37,051 nucleotides of DNA from an uncultured Rikenellaceae bacterium. Lineage in GTDB: Bacteria; Bacteroidota; Bacteroidia; Bacteroidales; Rikenellaceae. This document shows positions 20,599 through 28,413 of this stretch, piece after piece; the first letter of the stretch is position 1; each line of letters opens with the position of its first letter. The position numbers and the translations under genes were made by a program. The DNA is taken from positions 1 through 37,051 of the forward strand of contig CAJTLO010000011.1 in assembly GCA_910577285.1 (NCBI GenBank). The letters run 5' to 3'. Below the pieces are notes generated by a model. That model did not search any database. It was not told the DNA's origin and saw nothing but the letters and a program-made list of their open reading frames with translations.

Positions 20599-20629
20599 AG
20601 AGGGCTTAAATCTTTCGATTTCGCCCTCT
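20599..20629. terminator. Hairpin with 7-bp outer stem
   Basis: AGAGGGC (20599-20605) pairs with GCCCTCT (20623-20629); the inside can extend through AAATC/GATTT. No gene clearly ends here, so it may belong to the host DNA around the insertion site or to a lost gene. Confidence 0.5.
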
Positions 20630-20832
20630 GAAATTATATTGATATTATAATGGTTGTCGGAACTTGCTGAGCTAATTATACTGGAATTATAGCAAATTAT
20701 ACGTTTCGTTTTGTACGTCGCGTCCGGAGGATGTCGCGTATCTCACTGCATTACATAATACTTACAGCCGCTCTGCTATCTCTTAATAAATACGTTTCGT
20801 TATCCCCCTTATAGATACAGTCTGCAGTGTCT

Positions 20833-20851
20833 CCGGTCGGGCCGGTTTTTT
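20833..20851 (+). terminator. Rightward terminator of unknown origin
   Basis: CCGG-TCGGG-CCGG hairpin (20833-20845) directly followed by six T. The form is typical of a rho-independent terminator, but no rightward gene precedes it in the host DNA, which hints that the gene it served was displaced or interrupted. Confidence 0.5.
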
Positions 20852-21034
20852 CGCATGTCCGAACTGCGGGTAGTGCCTCCGCCGGTATCGGATTTCATAT
20901 TTAAAAGTAGGTAATAAGAAGGGAATAAGCAATCGCGGGGAGGTTGGAATTGCAGAAAGTTCTTCGTATCTTTATAAAGTTTGGAATTACCACGGGGCTC
21001 CCGTTCGGCTTTGCGGGACGGGCTCGTCTGGAGA

Positions 21035-21074
21035 ACGACAAAGGCATGGAACCGAAGTTCCATGCCTTTGTCGT
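21035..21074 (-). terminator. Terminator of the gadB-gadC transcript
   Basis: A perfect 18-bp stem (21035-21052 with 21057-21074) capped by a 4-nt loop, 12 bp after the gadC stop. It is among the strongest hairpins in the window and ends the leftward gad operon. Confidence 0.8.
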
Positions 21075-21086
21075 GAAGCGGGAAGT

Positions 21087-22622
21087 CTATCTCCTGTTTC
21101 CTGTATTTTGTCCCCGGCGGGATGCTGCGGCGGGGCGGTTCTTCCGCTTGCGGGCCATCATGCTGCTGATGACGAGCGGAATGGCCGCGAAGAGCAAGGT
21201 ACCGCCGGCAACGAGTCCGGTGTAGGCCGCCGGGCTGCCTACGGGCAGCTGCGAGGGCGGGAAGAACGTGAGGATGAACGAGAAAAGTACCGCGAGGAAA
21301 CCGATGCCGGCCACCAGCCACATGCCCGTATTGCCGCCCGGCACCTTGTAGGTACGCGGGAGGTCGGGTCGGGTGCGGCGCAGCTTGATAGCCGAGGCGT
21401 ACATCAGCATATACATGATGAGGTAGAGTCCTGCGGTGAGTGCGCTGAGCAGGAACCAGGCCACGTTCACATCCTTGATAAAGATGTAGAGCAGCGAGAG
21501 CAGGGTCACGATGCCTCCCTGGATGAAGAGGATGTTCTTCTGAACGCCGTTTTTGTTGGTCTTCGTGAGCGCCTGGGGAAGCTCTCCGTCGCGGGCCGTC
21601 CAGAGCAGACCGCGGCTCGGTCCGGCGATCCACGACATGATGCCGGCGAGTGCCCCGAAGGCGACGAGCAGCGACACGACGTTGGTCATCCAGCCTACGT
21701 GATAGTGGTCGAAGACGTAGCGGAAGCTCTCCATGAGTCCCGCCTGCAGGCTCATGTCCTTATAGGGGGTGATGATCGCCATGGCCAGCGCTCCCAGCGT
21801 GAAGAGCAGGAAGGAGAGGACTGCGGCGATGAACATGGCTTTGGGATACTGCTTCTGCGGATTGCGGAGTTCGTTGGCGTGGACGGCCTGTACCTCCACT
21901 CCGGCGAAGAGCAGGACGATCCCTGCCAGGAAGGCGAGGTTGCCCAGTCCGGTCATGTGGGGAAAGAAACGCGGATGGGGATGTCCGGCCGTCACCGAAA
22001 CGATCTCCGATGCGGAGGTCGGCAGCTCCTTGAACGCGACGGGATTGCCCCCGATGAGCCATATCAGCGCCATCACCACGATCACGATGCCCGGAAGCAC
22101 GGTGCCGATCAGGAAACCGCGGCTGGTGATTTTCGATACGATGGAGCTTCCCTTGAAGGTGAGCAGCGTGGCCAGCCAGTAGACCGCGATCGAAAAGATG
22201 CCCACGAATTTGCCGTTGCCGGCGAGTTCGGGTCGACCGATGGTGTAGGCGATGGCGGCCGCTGCGAAGCCGAGCACGATGGGGTACCAGGCCACGTTCT
22301 GTATCCATTGCAGGAAGACGGCCAGGAAGCCCGTTTTTTTATTGTAGGCCTCCTTCACCCAGGTGTAGACTCCGCCGCCTTTTGCGGCGAACGCGCCTCC
22401 CAGCTCGGCGCTCACCAGCGAGGCCGGAATGAGAAACAACACGGTGGCGAAAAGGATGTAGAAGAACATCGTCAGCTCTTCCTGGGCCATCATGGGGAGC
22501 CCGCGCAGGCTTATGACGGCCGCGGCCGTCATGAGGGCGAGCTGCCAGGTGCTCATGCCGCCCGTTTTGCCCGTACCGGCCTTCGGGCCGGTCGCGGGCT
22601 TCGTGGTGTTGGTCTTTGCCAT
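21087..22622 (-). CDS. gadC: Glutamate:GABA antiporter
   Basis: A 511-residue APC-superfamily transporter (begins MAKTNTTKPATGPKAGTGKT), with about 12 membrane segments from residue 26 on. It exchanges external glutamate for internal GABA and so exports the protons consumed by glutamate decarboxylase, the classic acid-resistance cycle. Identity is supported by the length (E. coli GadC 511), by family segments such as GGGVYTWVKEAYNKKTGFLA and FAGVEVQAVHANELRNPQK, and by its place 13 bp downstream of gadB. The C-terminal tail is short and basic (MMARKRKNRPAAASRRGQ); in E. coli GadC a C-terminal plug closes the channel at neutral pH, and the tail here may serve similarly. Confidence 0.9.
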   Translation of the reverse strand: MAKTNTTKPATGPKAGTGKTGGMSTWQLALMTAAAVISLRGLPMMAQEELTMFFYILFATVLFLIPASLVSAELGGAFAAKGGGVYTWVKEAYNKKTGFLAVFLQWIQNVAWYPIVLGFAAAAIAYTIGRPELAGNGKFVGIFSIAVYWLATLLTFKGSSIVSKITSRGFLIGTVLPGIVIVVMALIWLIGGNPVAFKELPTSASEIVSVTAGHPHPRFFPHMTGLGNLAFLAGIVLLFAGVEVQAVHANELRNPQKQYPKAMFIAAVLSFLLFTLGALAMAIITPYKDMSLQAGLMESFRYVFDHYHVGWMTNVVSLLVAFGALAGIMSWIAGPSRGLLWTARDGELPQALTKTNKNGVQKNILFIQGGIVTLLSLLYIFIKDVNVAWFLLSALTAGLYLIMYMLMYASAIKLRRTRPDLPRTYKVPGGNTGMWLVAGIGFLAVLFSFILTFFPPSQLPVGSPAAYTGLVAGGTLLFAAIPLVISSMMARKRKNRPAAASRRGQNTGNRR

Positions 22623-22635
22623 ATCGCAATACGGA

Positions 22636-24030
22636 TTAATGGTGATAGCCGCCGGCCGTCTTTTCGTCGAGGTTGTGCGTTACGGGATTCTTGCGGAGGT
22701 ATTCGATGCTGCGGGCGAGGTCGTCCACCAGCAATTGGGCCATGTCGCGGCTGAAACCGTGCCGGATGAGCACGCGTTGGATGGCCATGTCCTGGCAGTC
22801 GGCCGGGAGCGTGTAGGAGGCTATCTGCCATCCGCGTACACGCATGCGGTCCGACAGGTCGAACAGGTTGAAACCTGGGTCGAAGCCCTTTTTGAGCATC
22901 CAGGCGGCACCCGGAATGCCGGTCGAACCGTCGTAGAGCAGGTCGAAGATGCCCATCTTGCCGATCGCCTCGGCGATGAACATGCCGTGTTCCCGGCAGG
23001 CTGCGTGGATGCGTTCGTATCCCTTGCGGCCGTTGCGCAGGAAGTTGTAGTACTGTGCGACGATCTGTCCGCCCGGCCGCGAGAAGTTGAGCGCGAAGGT
23101 GGGCATCTCTCCGCCGAGGTAGTTGACGTTGAAGATCAGGTCTTTCGGCAGGTCGCTCTCTTCGCGCCACACCACCCAGCCCACGCCCAGGGGCGAGAGG
23201 CCGAACTTGTGACCCGAAGCGTTGATGGATTTCACGCGCGGCAGGCGGAAGTCCCATACGATCTCCTTCTGGATGAAGGGGGCGATGAAACCGCCGCTGG
23301 CGCCGTCCACATGGATGGGGATGTCGAGTCCGGTTTGCCGCTGGTATTCGTCCAGGGCGTCGCTTATCTCCTTGACTGGTTCGTATTGCAGGGTGAAAGT
23401 CACGCCGAAGGTGGGCACCACGCCGATGGTATTCTCGTCGACGCGCTTGAGCACCTCTTCGGGCGTCATCAGCAGCCGGTCGTGCTCCATGGGGATCTGA
23501 CGCAGTTCCACGTCGAAATAGCGTGCGAACTTCTCCCAGCACACCTGTACGGGGCCCGTGACGAGGTTCGGCCTGTCGGTGGGTTTTCCTTCCTTGCGTC
23601 GTTTCTCGCGCCAGCGCCATTTCATGGCCAGGCCGCCGAGCATGGCCGCCTCGCTCGAACCCACGGTCGAGCAGCCGATGGTGTTCCGGCTCTCGGGCGA
23701 ATGCCAGAGGTCGGCGAGTATCTGCACGCAGCGGCGCTCGATCTCGGCCGTCTGCGGATATTCGTCCTTGTCGATCATGTTCTTGTCAATGCAGGAGTCC
23801 ATGATTTTTCGGACGAAGGGGTCGGCATAGGTCTGGCAGAAGGTGGAGAGGTTCTGTTTGGCGTTGCCGTCGAGCAGGAGCTCGTCCAGAATAAGGTCGG
23901 TGATGACTGCCGGGTCGTGGGAGTCGTCGGGCATGCGGTATTTGGCGATGGTTTCCTCTGCGGGTTTCTGGGAATAGGCGTCGTAGACGCTTTCGCTCTC
24001 GTGCTGGTCTGCTTTGTGTAATAGTGCCAT
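22636..24030 (-). CDS. gadB: Glutamate decarboxylase
   Basis: A 464-residue PLP enzyme starting at ATG 24030 (MALLHKADQHESESVYDAYS); E. coli GadB has 466 residues. It converts glutamate to GABA and CO2, consuming a proton. Seen in the sequence: the N-terminal helix, CSTVGSSEAAMLGGLAMKWR, the PLP-aspartate segment HVDGASGGFIAPF, and the Schiff-base lysine in NASGHKFGLSP near residue 273. The C-terminus ends KTAGGYHH; a penultimate histidine caps the active site at neutral pH in E. coli GadB, and the same H is present here. The gadB-gadC order forms an acid-resistance operon. An upstream extension to 24336 is out of family length and rejected. Confidence 0.95.
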   Translation of the reverse strand: MALLHKADQHESESVYDAYSQKPAEETIAKYRMPDDSHDPAVITDLILDELLLDGNAKQNLSTFCQTYADPFVRKIMDSCIDKNMIDKDEYPQTAEIERRCVQILADLWHSPESRNTIGCSTVGSSEAAMLGGLAMKWRWREKRRKEGKPTDRPNLVTGPVQVCWEKFARYFDVELRQIPMEHDRLLMTPEEVLKRVDENTIGVVPTFGVTFTLQYEPVKEISDALDEYQRQTGLDIPIHVDGASGGFIAPFIQKEIVWDFRLPRVKSINASGHKFGLSPLGVGWVVWREESDLPKDLIFNVNYLGGEMPTFALNFSRPGGQIVAQYYNFLRNGRKGYERIHAACREHGMFIAEAIGKMGIFDLLYDGSTGIPGAAWMLKKGFDPGFNLFDLSDRMRVRGWQIASYTLPADCQDMAIQRVLIRHGFSRDMAQLLVDDLARSIEYLRKNPVTHNLDEKTAGGYHH

Positions 24031-24058
24031 AATCGTTGTTTTTAAGTCGTGGTGGTAC

Positions 24059-24075
24059 GGCCGGTTTTTCCGGCC
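24059..24075 (-). promoter_or_regulatory. Leader hairpin before gadB
   Basis: GGCCGG (24059-24064) pairs with CCGGCC (24070-24075) around a five-base loop (TTTTT on the plus strand, AAAAA in the RNA), 28 bp ahead of the gadB start. No clear -7 box was found further upstream, so the gad promoter itself is unassigned. Confidence 0.35.
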
Positions 24076-24248
24076 CCTTGCGGGAAGTGGCAAATCGTGT
24101 GCCAGGCGGAGTGTCGGTTCCGGTTTCGGTCCGGGCCGGTGTGGGCGGAGTGTCGTATGGGCGGAGCGTTTTTCGATCTCCTGTTTCAATTCGGATACTC
24201 CGTTTCGGCAAAACCGGATGCCGTTCGTTTTTGCGTTCGACTTTTCGT

Positions 24249-24256
24249 TATATTTG
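24249..24256 (+). promoter_or_regulatory. -7 box of the ybaK-like gene
   Basis: TATATTTG, an exact TAnnTTTG match, 22 bp before the start codon. No well-spaced TTTG is present at -33, so only the -7 element is claimed. Confidence 0.5.
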
Positions 24257-24278
24257 CCCTGTCGAACGGTTTTTCCGG

Positions 24279-24761
24279 ATGAAGAGAGAGAACAAGACCA
24301 ATGCGGCCCGGCTGCTCGACAGGGCGGGGACGGCATACGGGTTGAAGTCCTATCCCGTGGATGAGGAGGACCTCTCCGCGGCGCATGTGGCTGCAGTGCT
24401 CGGCCTGGAGGCGGATGCGCTTTACAAAACGTTGGTGCTGCGCGGCGAGAGGACCGGAGTTTTCGTCTGTGTCGTTCCAGGCGATGCGGAGGTGGACCTG
24501 AAGAAGGCGGCCCGTGTGTCGGGCAACAAGAAGGTCGACCTGGTTCCGATGAAAGAGCTGTTGCCGCTGACGGGATACGTAAGGGGAGGATGTTCGCCCA
24601 TAGGGATGAAGAAGCGCTATCCGACCTATATCGACTCGGGGGTGATGGAGCGGGAGACGGTCCATGTCAGCGCCGGCGTCAGGGGGATGCAGCTTGTCAT
24701 CGCTCCGGCGGATCTCATCGCTTGCACCGGGGCCGTGACGGCGGATATCATTATAAGGTGA
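24279..24761 (+). CDS. ybaK: YbaK/ProX-type aminoacyl-tRNA deacylase
   Basis: A 160-residue protein starting at ATG 24279 (MKRENKTNAARLLDRAGTAY). YbaK proteins hydrolyse Cys-tRNA(Pro), correcting a common mischarging error of prolyl-tRNA synthetase. Family marks: the conserved Lys50 in ADALYKTLVL, DLKKAARVSGNKKVDLVP, the turn VRGGCSPIGMKK near residue 110, and the end LIACTGAVTADI. Length equals E. coli YbaK (159). It is followed after 5 bp by the C_GCAxxG_C_C gene, so the two are co-transcribed. Frames extending upstream to 24036 are rejected because they run through the promoter and are not conserved. Confidence 0.92.
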   Translation: MKRENKTNAARLLDRAGTAYGLKSYPVDEEDLSAAHVAAVLGLEADALYKTLVLRGERTGVFVCVVPGDAEVDLKKAARVSGNKKVDLVPMKELLPLTGYVRGGCSPIGMKKRYPTYIDSGVMERETVHVSAGVRGMQLVIAPADLIACTGAVTADIIIR

Positions 24762-24766
24762 CAACT

Positions 24767-25177
24767 ATGGAGAGCAGGGTAGAGGAGGCGGTAGACCGCT
24801 TCAGGAACGGATGTAACTGTGCACAGTCGGTATTCGTTACGTATGCCGACCATTTCGGTTTGGACAGGGAGGTGGCGCTGAAGCTGGCGGCGCCTTTCGG
24901 CGGCGGTTTGGCCGGCATGCGTCAGGTATGCGGAACGGTCAGCGCCATGTCCATGCTGGCGGGCCTTTATAACGGCGGCGACAAGGATACCCGGAAGGCC
25001 AACTACGATACGGTGAAAAGGATGGCCGAGAAGTTCCGGACGGAGCACGGGTCCATCCGGTGCGGACAGTTGCTGGGGCTCGAACCGGGCCTGCCCGAGG
25101 GATTCATGAAGAAGCCCTGCACGGAGTATGTGCGCACGTGCGCCATGCTCGTCGAAGAGCACCTCCTGAACGAATAG
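24767..25177 (+). CDS. C_GCAxxG_C_C family protein
   Basis: A 136-residue protein starting at ATG 24767 (MESRVEEAVDRFRNGCNCAQ). It belongs to the C_GCAxxG_C_C family, small proteins named after their spaced cysteines: here GCNCAQSVF, QVCGTVSAMSML, IRCGQLLG and KPCTEYVRTC. The cysteines probably bind a metal or a redox cofactor; the biochemical role is not known. No signal peptide is present. It is the second gene of a short operon with ybaK, 5 bp apart. Confidence 0.82.
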   Translation: MESRVEEAVDRFRNGCNCAQSVFVTYADHFGLDREVALKLAAPFGGGLAGMRQVCGTVSAMSMLAGLYNGGDKDTRKANYDTVKRMAEKFRTEHGSIRCGQLLGLEPGLPEGFMKKPCTEYVRTCAMLVEEHLLNE

Positions 25178-25283
25178 TTTTTCTTTGCCCGGGGGCGGGC
25201 GGAGGACCGGTGGATCGAGCCGCGAGGACGCGGCGTCTGCGGTCATTTCTTGTGATGGAAGTTCAGCGTATCGGTTTTTGTGC

Positions 25284-25291
25284 TATTTTTG
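25284..25291 (+). promoter_or_regulatory. -7 box of the cysteine-rich small gene
   Basis: TATTTTTG, an exact TAnnTTTG match, 20 bp before the start at 25312. No clear -33 element at the right distance. Confidence 0.45.
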
Positions 25292-25311
25292 CCGCCGAAA
25301 TCGTTCGGAAA

Positions 25312-25665
25312 ATGAACTGGAAGCAACTCATCATACTGATGACGGCGATGCTGTTCAATGCGTTCGTGTACGGTGCCGTGGTACATTACCCGGCACAGAG
25401 GGAGACCGGCGCAGGAAACGGAATGGCACTCACCGTCGATCGCAGCAGTGCGTGCGCTTCGTGCGAGCGGGGAAACTGCTCCTTCTCCAACGGTTGTTCG
25501 TGTGCCTGTTCGATTCTGAACATAAAGGATTTCCATAAGTTTGTCAATTTCCGTCCGGCGCTGGACAGTGCGCTGGTGTGCGGATTCCATGCCTATGAGG
25601 TCGTGGCGGAGCACGCACTCCGTATGGGCGGTACCCTTAGCCAGTTGATGCGACTCAACCTTTGA
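25312..25665 (+). CDS. Cysteine-rich small exported or membrane protein, unknown
   Basis: A 117-residue protein starting at ATG 25312 (MNWKQLIILMTAMLFNAFVY). Residues 4-24 are a signal peptide or membrane anchor. A dense cysteine cluster follows (CASCERGNCSFSNGCSCAC, about residues 48-66), with seven cysteines in 19 residues, enough for disulfides or a metal/cluster site. The C-terminal 50 residues (FRPALDSALVCGFHAYEVVA) have one more cysteine. I do not recognise the family. The gene has its own -7 box and stands alone between the ybaK pair and the nuo operon; a link to either is not shown. Confidence 0.6.
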   Translation: MNWKQLIILMTAMLFNAFVYGAVVHYPAQRETGAGNGMALTVDRSSACASCERGNCSFSNGCSCACSILNIKDFHKFVNFRPALDSALVCGFHAYEVVAEHALRMGGTLSQLMRLNL

Positions 25666-25805
25666 CCGTCGGGTCGACGGCCCGGTCGGGCATCGGCTTG
25701 TCGTGATGTTTCGCGGCCGGCGGAAGAAAGTGCGGCGTGCGCGGTCGTTCTTCCACCGTGCAGCGATGTCGATATTATATCCTACTTTAAATATATGCTG
25801 GTAAG

Positions 25806-26159
25806 ATGAGTAATTCAGCTCTGTTTCTTGTCGTCCTGATAACCGCTTTCGTGCTGGTCGGCGCCGCGTTGCTGCTGGCGTTGTGGCTCGCACCCCGTTC
25901 GACGAATCCGTTGAAAGGGCAGGTGTACGAGTGCGGTATTCCCACGCGCGGAACTTCATGGATGCAGTTCCGGGTGGGGTACTACCTCTTTGCGATACTC
26001 TACCTGGTGTTCGATGTCGAAACGGTGTTGCTCTTTCCCTGGGCCACGGTCATGCGGGAGCTTGGCCCCGCCGGCCTGGAGAGCGTGTTGTTTTTCTTCT
26101 TCATCCTTACACTCGGATTGGCCTATGCATGGAAGAAAGGAGCGTTGAAATGGAAATGA
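25806..26159 (+). CDS. nuoA: NADH-quinone oxidoreductase subunit A
   Basis: A 117-residue membrane protein with three transmembrane segments (residues 8-30, about 60-80 and 90-110). The family marks are CGIPTRGTSWMQFRVGYYLF between helices 1 and 2 and the glutamate in VFDVETVLLFPW in helix 2, both near the quinone site and the first proton path of complex I. It is the first gene of a ten-gene nuo operon. Its stop overlaps the next start (ATGA at 26156-26159). No clear promoter is visible upstream; AT-rich sequence lies at 25765-25800. Confidence 0.95.
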   Translation: MSNSALFLVVLITAFVLVGAALLLALWLAPRSTNPLKGQVYECGIPTRGTSWMQFRVGYYLFAILYLVFDVETVLLFPWATVMRELGPAGLESVLFFFFILTLGLAYAWKKGALKWK

Positions 26160-26782
26160 GCAGGAAGACGCATATCAAGAATATGCGCTACGAGGATTTC
26201 AAGGATAACGAATACCTCGAACAATACGTCGAGGAGCTGCGCAAGGGCGGCGTTTCGGTAGCGGTGGCCAAACTGAGCGACATCGTCAACTGGGGACGTT
26301 CGCATTCGGTGTGGCCGCTGACCTTCGCCACGAGTTGCTGCGGCATCGAGTTCATGTGCGTGGGCGGTGCGCACACCGATTTCGCCCGTTTCGGATGGGA
26401 GGTCTACCGCAACAGTCCCCGCCAGGCGGATGTCATCTTCGTGTTCGGTACCATCGTACATAAGATGGCTCCCGTACTCAAACGTCTGTACGATCAGATG
26501 GCCGAACCGAAATACGTGGTCGCCGTGGGAAGCTGCGCCATTTGCGGAGGGCCGTTCCGCAACTCCTATCATGTGGTGAAAGGGGTGGACGAGGTGATTC
26601 CGGTCGATGTCTATGTGCCGGGGTGTCCGCCGCGTCCGGACGCCATTCTTTACGGCATGATGCAGCTCGAACGCAAAATCAAGGTACAGAATTTTTTCAA
26701 ACTGCCGCAGCAGCCTGCCGTGGAGGAGGATGTCGCACCGCAAGAGAACGAGGCCGCGTATGAAGGAAAAAATGAAAAATAG
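26156..26782 (+). CDS. nuoB: NADH-quinone oxidoreductase subunit B (cluster N2)
   Basis: A 208-residue soluble subunit carrying the terminal [4Fe-4S] cluster N2. The four cysteine ligands are in TSCCGIEFM, VGSCAICGG and VPGCPPRPD. The start at 26156 (MSRKTHIKNMRY) overlaps the nuoA stop as ATGA; an in-frame ATG at 26150 would add two residues and is equally possible. The C-terminal tail (about 25 residues, acidic, EEDVAPQENEAAYEG) is longer than in E. coli NuoB and overlaps the nuoCD start. Confidence 0.95.
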   Translation: MSRKTHIKNMRYEDFKDNEYLEQYVEELRKGGVSVAVAKLSDIVNWGRSHSVWPLTFATSCCGIEFMCVGGAHTDFARFGWEVYRNSPRQADVIFVFGTIVHKMAPVLKRLYDQMAEPKYVVAVGSCAICGGPFRNSYHVVKGVDEVIPVDVYVPGCPPRPDAILYGMMQLERKIKVQNFFKLPQQPAVEEDVAPQENEAAYEGKNEK

Positions 26783-28391
26783 ATTCGACTGGCTCGCACC
26801 GGAGGCGGTGACGGAAGCCGACGGGCGCGAGGTGTTCACCGTCCCGGCCGAGAGGCTGCCCGAAGCGGCCGCTTTTCTCAAGGAGTCCGGCTACGATTTT
26901 CTGGTGGATATGGTCGGCATGGATTACGGCGACCGGCTGGGCGTGGTAAACTATGTGGCCCGTAGCGAGAATACCGCCGATGTGGTGGTACTCCGCAGTG
27001 CGGTCGCCGACCGCGAACGTCCCGTGATGCCCTCCGTGGGCGGGGTGTGGGAGGTCGCCCGGATGTACGAACGCGAGGTGCACGACTATTTCGGCATCCG
27101 CTTCGCCGGCAACGACGACATGCGGCGTCTGTTCCTGCGTGCGAGTTGGAACGGGTACCCGCTGCGCAAGGATTACGACGCTTCGCCCGAGGCCAATCCC
27201 GTACCTCTGGAGAACGAGTCGCTGTTCGATATGGATACCGTTCCGGTGGTGGAAACCGGGCCCGACGGCGCGGAACATACGGTGCTCCGGCCCCTTTACC
27301 GTGAAGAGGAGTATGTCATAAATTTCGGACCGCAACACCCCGCCATGCACGGCGTGCTGCACCTGCGGGTGGCGCTCGACGGCGAGGTGGTGCGGTCGGT
27401 GGACCCCCATTTCGGATACATCCACCGCGGGGTGGAGAAGTTGTGCGAGGGATACACCTATCCGCAGATACTCCACCTGACCGACCGCCTCGACTACCTG
27501 TCGGGGACGATGAACAGGCATGCCTTCTGTCTCTGCTGCGAAAAGGCGTTGCAGATGGATGTGCCGGAGCGGGCGGTGGTGATCCGCACCATTTTCGACG
27601 AACTCACCCGCATCGCTTCCCATCTGCTCGGTTGGGGGTCGATGTGTATGGATATGGGGGCGGTGACGGCCTTCATGTACGGCCTGCGCGACAGGGAGAA
27701 GATCATGGATATTTTCGAGGAGACGGCCGGGGGGCGGCTGATGGCGAACTACAACGTTATCGGCGGGGTGGCGTGCGACCTGCATCCCGATTTCAGGAAA
27801 CGGGTGAAGGAGTTCATCCCCTATATGCGCAAGATGCTGCGCGAACACCACATGCTCTATACCGCCAATCCGATCGCTACGGGGCGTATGGCCGGCGTCG
27901 GCCACCTCTCGCGCGAGCGGGCCGTCGCGCTGGGCGTTACCGGGCCCTCGGGCCGGGCGTCGGGGTGGGCCAACGACCAGCGCAAGGCGGAACCCTATGC
28001 CGCTTACGGGAAGGTGGAGTTCGACCAGTTGCTGCGCACGGGCGGAATGACTTTCGACCGCTACATCATCCGCTTGGGCGAGATCGAACAGTCGTTGCGC
28101 ATCATCGAGCAACTGATAGACAACATTCCCGAGGGTCCCTGCGCCGAGAAGGTGAAGGGAGTGATCAAGTTGCCGGAGGGGGATTTCTTCCAGCGGGTGG
28201 AGAACGCCCGCGGGCAGTTCGGCGTGCATATCACCAGCCGCGGCGACAAGACGCCCTACCGCGTCAAGTTCCGTTCGCCGTCGATGGTGCTGGTGGGGGC
28301 GCTGAAGGATGTGGCGCCGGGCGGCAAGGTGGCCGACCTCATCATGCTCGGCGGATCGTTCGATTACGTGATTCCGTGTATCGACCGTTAG
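26760..28391 (+). CDS. nuoCD: Fused NADH-quinone oxidoreductase subunits C and D
   Basis: A 543-residue fusion. Residues 1-150 are NuoC (30 kDa), including YEREVHDYFGIRFAGNDDMR and GYPLRKDYDASPEANP. Residues about 175-543 are NuoD (49 kDa), with INFGPQHPAMHGVLHLRVAL, the quinone-pocket region and the C-terminal DYVIPCIDR. The fusion is common in Bacteroidetes and gammaproteobacteria. NuoD's QHPAMHG loop and the tyrosine near it form the quinone-binding site. The start at 26760 is 23 bp inside nuoB; ATG 26772 is an alternative. No intermediate stop exists. Confidence 0.95.
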   Translation: MKEKMKNRFDWLAPEAVTEADGREVFTVPAERLPEAAAFLKESGYDFLVDMVGMDYGDRLGVVNYVARSENTADVVVLRSAVADRERPVMPSVGGVWEVARMYEREVHDYFGIRFAGNDDMRRLFLRASWNGYPLRKDYDASPEANPVPLENESLFDMDTVPVVETGPDGAEHTVLRPLYREEEYVINFGPQHPAMHGVLHLRVALDGEVVRSVDPHFGYIHRGVEKLCEGYTYPQILHLTDRLDYLSGTMNRHAFCLCCEKALQMDVPERAVVIRTIFDELTRIASHLLGWGSMCMDMGAVTAFMYGLRDREKIMDIFEETAGGRLMANYNVIGGVACDLHPDFRKRVKEFIPYMRKMLREHHMLYTANPIATGRMAGVGHLSRERAVALGVTGPSGRASGWANDQRKAEPYAAYGKVEFDQLLRTGGMTFDRYIIRLGEIEQSLRIIEQLIDNIPEGPCAEKVKGVIKLPEGDFFQRVENARGQFGVHITSRGDKTPYRVKFRSPSMVLVGALKDVAPGGKVADLIMLGGSFDYVIPCIDR

Positions 28392-28413
28392 TGGATGAAA
28401 AAGCAGATGGATT

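Larger units (their letters stand above)
20179..21034. other. Gene-free stretch: phage end and host flank
   Basis: About 850 bp with no convincing gene. It holds an 18-bp palindrome (AATACACTTAAGTGTATT, 20264-20281), the repressor terminator (20321-20355), a direct-repeat array (20395-20451), two GTGGCA(A/T) repeats (20543-20550 and 20554-20560), a hairpin (20599-20629) and another terminator (20833-20851). The phage/host junction should fall here, most likely between 20451 and 20600. A minus-strand 64-codon frame at 20366-20560 has no supporting features. Confidence 0.6.
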
